Shown one piece after another: positions 57,770-64,000 of a stretch of DNA of 64,000 nt (position 1 is its first letter; the number at the start of each line of letters is the position of its first letter). The DNA lies in the NCBI GenBank assembly GCA_003162475.1, contig PMOI01000020.1, positions 1 to 64,000 on the forward strand, read 5' to 3'. The notes beneath the pieces are model-generated. The model ran no database searches and was not told where the DNA came from. It saw only the letters and a program-made list of their open reading frames with translations. This DNA comes from Acidimicrobiaceae bacterium (lineage in GTDB: Bacteria; Actinomycetota; Acidimicrobiia; Acidimicrobiales; RAAP-2). Position numbers and translations under genes: made by a program.

Positions 57770-58819
57770 CTACGCGACCGTTATGGACTGATCCAAGAAG
57801 ACGTCTTGGACGGCGTGCACGAGCGCTGCGCCGTCGTCGAGGGGACGCTGGAAGGCCTTACGCCCGAGAATCAGACCTTGGCCCCCGGCACGCTTGTTGA
57901 TGACCGCGGTACGAACGGCGCCGGCCAAATCGTCCGAACCCTTCGACTCTCCTCCGGAGTTGATGAGTCCGATGCGTCCGGCGTAACAGTTGACGACCTG
58001 CCAACGCGTCAGGTCAATGGGATTGTCCGTGGTCAGCTCCGAGTAGACCCGGGGATCGGTTTTACCGAATTTGACCGCGTTGTAGCCACCGTTGTTGACG
58101 GGTTGCTTTTGTTTGATGATGTCTGCTTCGAAGGTCACGCCGAGGTGGTTCGCCTGGCCCGTCAAATCGGCGCTGAGGTGATAGTCGACTCCGCCGGTCA
58201 CGAAGGCGTCGTTGCGCAGGTAACACCACAGGACGGTGAAGAGCCCGAGCCGATGCGCTTCGGCGAAAGCGGCCCTTACCTCTTCTATTTGGTGGACCGA
58301 ACCCTCGGAACCGAAGTAGACCGTCGCTCCCACGCCCACGGCCCCGAGGTCGGCGGCCTGTTGGACCGAGGCGAAGAGCTGTTGATCGAAGGTGTTGGGA
58401 TAACGCAAGAGATCGTTGTGGTTGATCTTCACGATGAAGGGAATGCGGTGCACGTAACGACGCGCCACGATGCCCAGGGTGCCGAGCGTCGTGGCGATTG
58501 CGTTGCAGTCACTGGCGATGGCCAGGTCGCAGAGCCGGGCCGGGTCGAAGTACTCGGGATTGGGCGCGAAACTCGCCGCGGCCGAGTGTTCGATGCCTTG
58601 ATCCACCGGGAGGATGGAGACGTAGCCGGTGCCGCCGAGTCGGCCGTGGTTGTAGAGCGTGCCGAGGTTGCGCAACACCGTCGGGGTGCGGTCACTCCAG
58701 GTGAAGACGTCGTCGAGAAACGTCGGCCCGGGAACATGCAACAGTTCCTTTGGAAACGCGGTGGCGTGGTGATCGAGCAGTGACGACGCTTCGTCGCCCA
58801 AAAGTGCAGCAATGTCCAT
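57770..58819 (-). CDS. Class I fructose-bisphosphate aldolase (FbaB/DhnA type)
   Basis: A 349-residue TIM-barrel aldolase of the archaeal/bacterial FbaB group. [38 protein letters not shown] and the late NAVKFGKTD supply the Lys-rich active site; the Schiff-base Lys is expected in the VIVKxN or GRK segment ([10 protein letters not shown]). Acts in glycolysis and gluconeogenesis. A TAACAT box six bases before the ATG suggests a leaderless start. Confidence 0.88.
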   Translation of the reverse strand: MDIAALLGDEASSLLDHHATAFPKELLHVPGPTFLDDVFTWSDRTPTVLRNLGTLYNHGRLGGTGYVSILPVDQGIEHSAAASFAPNPEYFDPARLCDLAIASDCNAIATTLGTLGIVARRYVHRIPFIVKINHNDLLRYPNTFDQQLFASVQQAADLGAVGVGATVYFGSEGSVHQIEEVRAAFAEAHRLGLFTVLWCYLRNDAFVTGGVDYHLSADLTGQANHLGVTFEADIIKQKQPVNNGGYNAVKFGKTDPRVYSELTTDNPIDLTRWQVVNCYAGRIGLINSGGESKGSDDLAGAVRTAVINKRAGGQGLILGRKAFQRPLDDGAALVHAVQDVFLDQSITVA

Positions 58820-58825
58820 CGCCCA

Positions 58826-58831
58826 ATGTTA
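58826..58831 (-). promoter_or_regulatory. -10 box (TAACAT) of the aldolase gene, leaderless start
   Basis: TAACAT on the minus strand ends six bases before the ATG at 58819. The remainder of the 125-base gap to the serine hydrolase gene shows no other clear signal. Confidence 0.5.
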
Positions 58832-58944
58832 CAAGGTGACACCACACGCTCTTGGGGTGAAGTCCAGCTCGCACGGCCGAGGGCAACGAACTCGCGGACA
58901 ACCGGACGTTCTAGAGTTTTCCCACGGCTACCAGATGAGGTGAG

Positions 58945-60072
58945 ATGACGCTGGTGCAAGGAACCACGACGGAGAAGTTTGACGTCCTTCGACAGAACTT
59001 TGAGACCAGTCTCACCCAAGGCGACGACATCGGTGCGTCGATCGCCATCTTTCACCACGAGGAGCTGGTCTGCGATCTCTGGGGTGGCTACCGCGACGCT
59101 GCCAAGACGACCCCGTGGGACCGCGACACGCTCGTGAACGTTTGGTCCACCACGAAGACCATGACCTTTCTCGTGGCATTGATGCTCTTCGATCGAGGTG
59201 AACTGGACTTCAACGCCCCGGTCAGGAGCTATTGGCCCGAGTTCGGCGCGAACGGCAAAGGCGACGTCGAAGTCCGCCATCTCATGAACCACACGGCGGG
59301 ACTACCGGGTTGGAGCGACGCTATTAGCGCGCCGGACCTCGCCAACTGGGATATCTGCGTCGAGGACCTCGCCGCCCAGTCGCCCTGGTGGGACGATCGC
59401 ACTCGCTCGGGCTACCACGCCGCCACCCAGGGGTACTTAATCGGCGAGGTCGTTCGCCGCGTCACGGGCACCACGATAGGACAGTTCTTCAAGTCCGAAG
59501 TCGCCGACGTGCTCGGCGCGGACTTCTTCATTGGTCTGCCCGAATCCGAGGAGCATCGCGTGAGCGTGGTCATCCCTCCAGCGACGATCGAGCACGTGCC
59601 AATGGCGCGTGACTCCCTTCGCTATCGCACGCTCACCTCGCCCGTCCTCGAAGCGGACATACCTCGTCATCGTTGGTGGCGTGCGGCCGAGATACCCGCC
59701 GCGAACGGCCACGGCAACGCGCACTCCGTCGCGCTCATCCAACAGATCATCGCGAATAACGGACACGCGCAGGGACAGCGCTTCTTCAAGGAGTCCACCG
59801 GTGATCGCGTCTTTCAAGTACAGACAAGCGGCGTCGACAGTGTGCTGGACTTCGACGTCAACTTCGGTCTGGGCTACGGACTCGCGAGTAGTGCCGTTCC
59901 TATAGGTCCTCGCGCGTGCTACTGGGGAGGGTTCGGCGGTTCGTTCGTCATCATGGACCAGGACCTCGGACTCACGGTGGCCTACATGATGAACAAGATG
60001 CAGGTCGGTCTCGTGGGCGACACCCGCGGGCCGCTCATCGCCTTCACCGCGGCGATGGCGGCACTGAGTTAA
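58945..60072 (+). CDS. Class C beta-lactamase-like serine hydrolase (EstB type)
   Basis: A 375-residue hydrolase. The SxxK nucleophile is in VWSTTKTMTF, the Tyr of the second motif in RSGYHAATQGYLIGE, and the third motif is WGGFGGSFVIMD. No signal peptide is visible, so it is probably cytoplasmic, as expected for esterases of this family. GAGGTGAG precedes the ATG. It is convergent with the TPR-like gene, with stops overlapping by four bases. Confidence 0.87.
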   Translation: MTLVQGTTTEKFDVLRQNFETSLTQGDDIGASIAIFHHEELVCDLWGGYRDAAKTTPWDRDTLVNVWSTTKTMTFLVALMLFDRGELDFNAPVRSYWPEFGANGKGDVEVRHLMNHTAGLPGWSDAISAPDLANWDICVEDLAAQSPWWDDRTRSGYHAATQGYLIGEVVRRVTGTTIGQFFKSEVADVLGADFFIGLPESEEHRVSVVIPPATIEHVPMARDSLRYRTLTSPVLEADIPRHRWWRAAEIPAANGHGNAHSVALIQQIIANNGHAQGQRFFKESTGDRVFQVQTSGVDSVLDFDVNFGLGYGLASSAVPIGPRACYWGGFGGSFVIMDQDLGLTVAYMMNKMQVGLVGDTRGPLIAFTAAMAALS

Positions 60073-61586
60073 TCGACCTTTTTCTTCGAGGTCGGCGTGA
60101 CGCGACGTTTGCGGTTCTTTCGCGGCAGCGTGGCGCCGAGTTCGACGAGTCGGGCAGCGGCGTCGTAGGCGTCGGGTTCGGCGATCACGACCCGCGAAAA
60201 GAGTTCGCGCGCCGACGTGGTGTCGCCCGCACGGTCGTAGACATCGGCGAGGGTGTACCAGAGTCGCACGTGACGGTACGAGGGGTTTCGCAGGTTCTTC
60301 GTCGCGCCCGCGCGCGTCAAGAGTTCGATCGCTTCGTCGTAACGGCGCTGATCGGCCCAGGTGGCGGCCTGCACGATGCGGCCCTCGGCGAGGACTTCGG
60401 CCGTGGGTTCACTCTCTTGGAGTTCGTCGAAGGTCTTTTCGACCGCCCGGTAGCGGTGATTGGCCCGATCGGCATCCATGACCAGGGGCAAGTGTTCGGG
60501 GTCGCCCGTGATGGTGAAGTAGGCGCGCAGATGAATCTTGGCCATGGCCCAGCGCTCGGCCCGGTACGCGCCGAGACCAGTGAGTTCGCGCACGGCCGCG
60601 ACCCCTGGCGTCGCGTCAGCGACGACGCGACCGAGGCGCAGCGCCTCTTCGTATCGCTTGCGGTCGTAGGCCTCAGCGGCGCGCGTCAAGGTGTTCACCA
60701 TCTTCTCGCGCATGTAGGCCGTACCGATGAAGGCCTTGCGAATGTCGGCGGCCACGTCACCGGGCAGCGCGTACTTGGCGCGGTTCTTCGTCTTGCTCGG
60801 CGTCGTACTGCGCGGCTCGGGGCGCTCCATTGACTCCCACGAAGCCAAGGGGTCGGGCGTTCGGGTGCGACTCTTGGCGTCGCCGAGTTCCTGTCCGGTG
60901 CTGTTGATGTTGATCGCGCCCTTTCGAGCGACGCTCCCCCATCCCTTCTCGCGTGCTCTCTCGCCAGCTTGTTGACGCTTTCTCTGTTCGGGCGTCAGCG
61001 GCGCGGGCGTGCGGGCGTGCGCGTACTTCGAGTTGGCTCCCGATCGCGACACCGGACCTCGCGACGACGAGCGCAGTGGCACGGTTTCGTCGCCCGACTT
61101 TCGATACGGGCGAGCTTCTCTCGAGGAACGTGCGTCGTCGTCACGCGCAGCGCGAGGCGAGGCCATTCGAGACGAGGGACCTCGTGACGACGAGCGCCGC
61201 GGCGCGGTGTCGTCGCCTGACTTTCGATACGGACGAGATTCTCTCGTGCTTCGACTGTCCGCGTCTCGCGGACCCCGAGCGGGCCCGTCTGCTCTCGTGG
61301 GCCGCTTAGGCCCCGACGCCGCGCGTGACGCTGGACGGCCCTCGGCGCCTTTCGTGGTTCGTTCGTAGGCTGACCTCGATTGACTGGCGCGCGGTTCGTC
61401 GCGCCTGGTTCCCTCACGACTCACGGGCTTGGATCCGCGTTCACCGCGAGGCGACGACGCCTTGGTCTGGCCGGACGCACTCTTTGGCCCACGTGCGGGC
61501 GCTCTCGAACTCGACGAGGGCCGAGCACTCGGGGGAGATTTTCGGTCTCGGGGGGCTCGGCGAGCGGGAGGATTCGATGCGGTCAC
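60069..61586 (-). CDS. TPR-like repeat protein with a long basic disordered N-terminus
   Basis: From GTG 61586 (AAAGGTAG upstream) the product has 505 residues. The first 250 or so are Arg-, Ser- and Pro-rich and disordered, including a duplicated 41-residue unit with RPYRKSGDDT and RPYRKSGDET. The C-terminal 230 residues are helical repeats (YEEALRLGRVVADATPG, YDEAIELLTRAGATKN, DTTSARELFSRVVIAEPD) of TPR type. The frame stays open upstream to 61796, but without a good start signal. Binding of RNA or DNA by the basic region is inferred. Confidence 0.72.
   Translation of the reverse strand: MTASNPPARRAPRDRKSPPSARPSSSSRAPARGPKSASGQTKASSPRGERGSKPVSREGTRRDEPRASQSRSAYERTTKGAEGRPASRAASGPKRPTRADGPARGPRDADSRSTRESRPYRKSGDDTAPRRSSSRGPSSRMASPRAARDDDARSSREARPYRKSGDETVPLRSSSRGPVSRSGANSKYAHARTPAPLTPEQRKRQQAGERAREKGWGSVARKGAININSTGQELGDAKSRTRTPDPLASWESMERPEPRSTTPSKTKNRAKYALPGDVAADIRKAFIGTAYMREKMVNTLTRAAEAYDRKRYEEALRLGRVVADATPGVAAVRELTGLGAYRAERWAMAKIHLRAYFTITGDPEHLPLVMDADRANHRYRAVEKTFDELQESEPTAEVLAEGRIVQAATWADQRRYDEAIELLTRAGATKNLRNPSYRHVRLWYTLADVYDRAGDTTSARELFSRVVIAEPDAYDAAARLVELGATLPRKNRKRRVTPTSKKKVD
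61054..61253. repeat. In-frame 123-bp direct repeat inside the TPR-like gene
   Basis: Two copies begin at 61054 and 61177, 123 bases apart, so 41 codons are duplicated. About 77 bases of each copy are clearly similar, with many synonymous differences. The repeat encodes the basic SSRGP/RPYRKSGD unit. Confidence 0.7.
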
Positions 61587-61865
61587 GTGCCAGTCTACCT
61601 TTCGAGCCGCCGTCCAACTCTGGTCAACGCTCCAGCGACGTGAACCCACACTGAGCGCCATTCGGGCCCGGACCTCGGGACCGGCGGCGTCGCCACGAAC
61701 CGTCTCGGACAGTGGTGCGACGATGACCGAATTCGTCACGGGCGACGACAGAACAGAGATCGACGCTGGGCGTGTCCTTGGCGAGCGCCGTACCACTCGT
61801 GTCGATGTTGATCGAGACCCGATTTTTCACCGTCACGCTAGGTTTATGAAGAAGATCACGACACC

Positions 61866-63518
61866 ATGACCAGCCCACCCTTAACCCAACGTCCGGCTTG
61901 GATCGCGCTCACGGCGCACGCTCAGACGATGAAAACACGTCATCTTCGAGAGCTCTTTGGCGCCGATGCGACTCGGGGAAGCCGTTATCACGTAGAGGCC
62001 GAAGGTCTCTACTTCGATTTCTCGAAGAACCTCATCACCGACGAAACGCTGAGCCTGCTCTCCCAGTTGGCGCGCGAATCAGGGGTTGAAGAGCGCCGAA
62101 CCGCGATGTTCGCCGGCCAGCACGTCAACGAATCAGAGGACCGCGCCGTGTTGCACGTCGCGCTTCGTCTTCCAAAGGATGCGTCGCTCATCGTTGACGG
62201 TGCCGACGTCGTTGCCGAGGTCCACGCCGTCCTCGAGCGCATGGCTACCTTTGCCGATCAGATTCGAACTGGGGCGTGGCGAGGTCACACCAACCGCCCG
62301 ATAAAGAACGTCGTCAATATCGGCATTGGCGGGTCCGATCTGGGCCCGGTCATGGCCTACGAGGCCCTGCGCCACTACTCTCAGCGCGATCTCACGTTTC
62401 GCTTCGTCTCCAACGTCGACGCCACCGACTTCGTCGAGGCGGTGCGCGACCTCGACGCGCAAGAGACCCTCTTCATTATCTCATCGAAGACCTTCGGCAC
62501 CGTCGAGACCCTCACCAACGCCGCTTCCGCACGGCAATGGCTCATAGAACACCTCGGCGACGAGGCCGCGGTCGCGAAGCACTTCGTCGCGGTGTCGACG
62601 AACGCGGCCAAGGTGGCGGCCTTTGGCATCGACGTCACGAACATGTTCGAGTTTTGGGACTGGGTGGGAGGACGCTACTCAATGGAGAGTGCCATTGGCC
62701 TTTCCACCATGATCGCGATCGGACCAGCACACTTTTATGAGATGCTCGCCGGCTTTCACGCCATGGACGAGCACTTCTTGAACACTCCTGTCCAGGGAAA
62801 CCTCCCGATGCTGCTCGGACTCCTCGCCGTGTGGAATCGCAATTTCCTCGGCTTCTCCTCGGTGGGGGTGATGCCCTACGACCGGTACCTTCACCGCTTT
62901 CCCGCGTACCTTCAACAGCTCACGATGGAGTCCAACGGCAAGCACGTCACGTTGAGCGGCGATCGAGTCACGTACGAGACTGGCCCTATCTACTGGGGTG
63001 AACCCGGTACCAACGGTCAGCACAGCTTCTACCAGCTCATCCATCAAGGGACCACGGTGGTGCCGGTCGACTTCATTGGTTTCGTCAACAGCCTCAATCC
63101 CCTCGGCGAGCACCACGACATTTTGATGTCGAACGTCTTCGCCCAAGCCCAGGCGTTGGCCTTTGGTAAGACCGAAGAAGAACTGCGCCACGAAGGCGCC
63201 GATGAACGGGTGCTGAAACATCGCGTCATGGAAGGCAACCGACCCTCGAACGTCATCCTGGCGAACGAGCTCTCCCCTCGACTCTTAGGACTCCTCGTCG
63301 CGCTCTACGAGCACTCGGTCTTCGTCCAAGGCGCGATCTGGGACGTCGACTCGTTCGACCAGTGGGGCGTCGAACTCGGCAAACAACTCGCCGCGGCAAT
63401 GATCCCCGAGCTGGCAAATACCGCACCCGTCGAACTCGCGCACGACTCGTCCACGAACGCCCTGATCACGCACTACCGATCCCTCAAGCAGAATGGACGC
63501 AACGATGACGACCACTAA
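61866..63518 (+). CDS. pgi: Glucose-6-phosphate isomerase
   Basis: A 550-residue isomerase. [59 protein letters not shown] and the second signature [15 protein letters not shown] are standard; the catalytic Glu is in [23 protein letters not shown] 61866 ([12 protein letters not shown]) is the normal N-terminus. It overlaps the next gene by 14 bases, pairing glycolysis with the pentose phosphate route. Confidence 0.96.
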   Translation: MTSPPLTQRPAWIALTAHAQTMKTRHLRELFGADATRGSRYHVEAEGLYFDFSKNLITDETLSLLSQLARESGVEERRTAMFAGQHVNESEDRAVLHVALRLPKDASLIVDGADVVAEVHAVLERMATFADQIRTGAWRGHTNRPIKNVVNIGIGGSDLGPVMAYEALRHYSQRDLTFRFVSNVDATDFVEAVRDLDAQETLFIISSKTFGTVETLTNAASARQWLIEHLGDEAAVAKHFVAVSTNAAKVAAFGIDVTNMFEFWDWVGGRYSMESAIGLSTMIAIGPAHFYEMLAGFHAMDEHFLNTPVQGNLPMLLGLLAVWNRNFLGFSSVGVMPYDRYLHRFPAYLQQLTMESNGKHVTLSGDRVTYETGPIYWGEPGTNGQHSFYQLIHQGTTVVPVDFIGFVNSLNPLGEHHDILMSNVFAQAQALAFGKTEEELRHEGADERVLKHRVMEGNRPSNVILANELSPRLLGLLVALYEHSVFVQGAIWDVDSFDQWGVELGKQLAAAMIPELANTAPVELAHDSSTNALITHYRSLKQNGRNDDDH

Positions 63519-64000
63519 ACCAATGCAGCTCGGAATGGTCGGCCTCGGTCGAATGGGCTCGAACATCGTGCGACGCGTCGTCAACGATGGACATAACTGC
63601 GTGGTCTACGACGTCAACGAGAGCGCCGTGACCACACTCGTCTCTGAACGGGTCACGGGGGCGTCGTCGCTCGAGGACCTCGTGAGCAAACTCGACACCC
63701 CTAGGGCCATATGGCTCATGCTCCCCGCGGCCATCACGCACGAGACACTCGAGGCGCTTCTCGGCTCGCTCGAGCCCGACGACGTCGTCATCGACGGAGG
63801 CAACTCGTACTACCAAGACGACGTCGATCGCGCCCGCGAACTCAAAGAACACGGCGTGCACTACGTGGACTGCGGCACGAGCGGCGGCGTCTGGGGACTC
63901 GAGCGTGGCTACAGTCTCATGATCGGCGGCGAGGACGACGTAGTTCGTCGCCTCGACCCGCTCTTCAAGACCATCGCGCCCGGCGCTGACGGCACCGAGC
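63505..64000 (+). CDS. gnd: 6-phosphogluconate dehydrogenase (decarboxylating), 5' part
   Basis: The frame starts at ATG 63505, 14 bases inside pgi, and runs off the right edge; ATG 63523 ([12 protein letters not shown]) is an alternative start. The NAD(P) motif [26 protein letters not shown] and [20 protein letters not shown] match the short YqeC-type of 6-phosphogluconate dehydrogenase. The substrate-binding residues further on are not in view. Confidence 0.9.
   Translation, partial: MTTTKPMQLGMVGLGRMGSNIVRRVVNDGHNCVVYDVNESAVTTLVSERVTGASSLEDLVSKLDTPRAIWLMLPAAITHETLEALLGSLEPDDVVIDGGNSYYQDDVDRARELKEHGVHYVDCGTSGGVWGLERGYSLMIGGEDDVVRRLDPLFKTIAPGADGTE

Noticed and set aside
61624..61878. 84-codon minus-strand frame overlapping the pgi start
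   Set aside because: It overlaps pgi, its later half turns Arg-rich like a shadow, and no family is recognised; the first part could be a remnant but this is unsupported.

Overview
The window looks like chromosomal DNA of a high-GC actinobacterium, most likely a member of the Acidimicrobiia or a close relative. This is inferred from gene content and order, because no rRNA or tRNA gene is present. The left end carries a complete Pup-proteasome locus (mpa, dop, pup, prcB, prcA, pafA) followed directly by tatA, tatC and helY, the order known from mycobacteria but without pafB and pafC. A DUF4193-type zinc-ribbon protein and a garA-ftsR-BFN-gcvH group further right also point to Actinobacteria. 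No insertion sequence, prophage, CRISPR array or integrase was seen.

Layout. 1-9.9 kb: ferredoxin fragment, Pup-proteasome, Tat translocase, HelY helicase. 10-17.6 kb: double-length ThyX-like protein, DUF4193-like acidic protein, acetyltransferase, Arg-rich protein, HtrA protease, SDR, small secreted protein and two CrcB fluoride channel subunits. 17.7-27.3 kb: a catabolic island with an APC permease, a PuuD-like gamma-glutamyl hydrolase, a cytochrome P450, a glutamine-synthetase-like ligase, and a homoprotocatechuate-type ring-cleavage operon (FAH hydrolase, aldehyde dehydrogenase, LigB/HpaD dioxygenase, acetoacetate-decarboxylase-like protein, MarR regulator). The two plus-strand promoters of this island share a 22-bp motif. 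27.4-39.6 kb, all on the minus strand: a second catabolic locus with RidA, a D-2-hydroxyacid dehydrogenase, a complete oligopeptide-type ABC transporter, a Gfo/Idh oxidoreductase, two tandem DUF4438 proteins, a GntR/FCD regulator and an aminotransferase. 40-43.9 kb: methyltransferase, PaiB-like flavoprotein, an ECF42 sigma factor with its DGPF partner, and a ferritin-like protein. 44.1-51.2 kb: glycine cleavage genes gcvT-gcvPA-gcvPB behind a MerR/nuclease-like pair, then divergent thiG and thiD and a membrane-anchored protein. 51.2-64 kb: GT87-like glycosyltransferase, alpha/beta hydrolase, YhdH-like reductase, DUF4232-like protein, BFN nuclease, FtsR, GarA-like FHA protein, gcvH, pgsA, class I aldolase, class C serine hydrolase, a TPR-like protein, pgi, and the start of a 6-phosphogluconate dehydrogenase.

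How the genes may work together. The 17.7-27.3 kb island can be read as a route for an (aromatic) amine: uptake, gamma-glutamylation, P450 oxidation, release of glutamate, then extradiol cleavage of a homoprotocatechuate-like catechol. The 27.4-38 kb locus looks like import and catabolism of a small peptide-like or opine-like compound, with DUF4438 proteins of unknown role at its centre. These two islands are the best candidates for undescribed systems. Many first genes of transcription units start exactly six bases after a TANNNT box, which predicts widespread leaderless mRNA.
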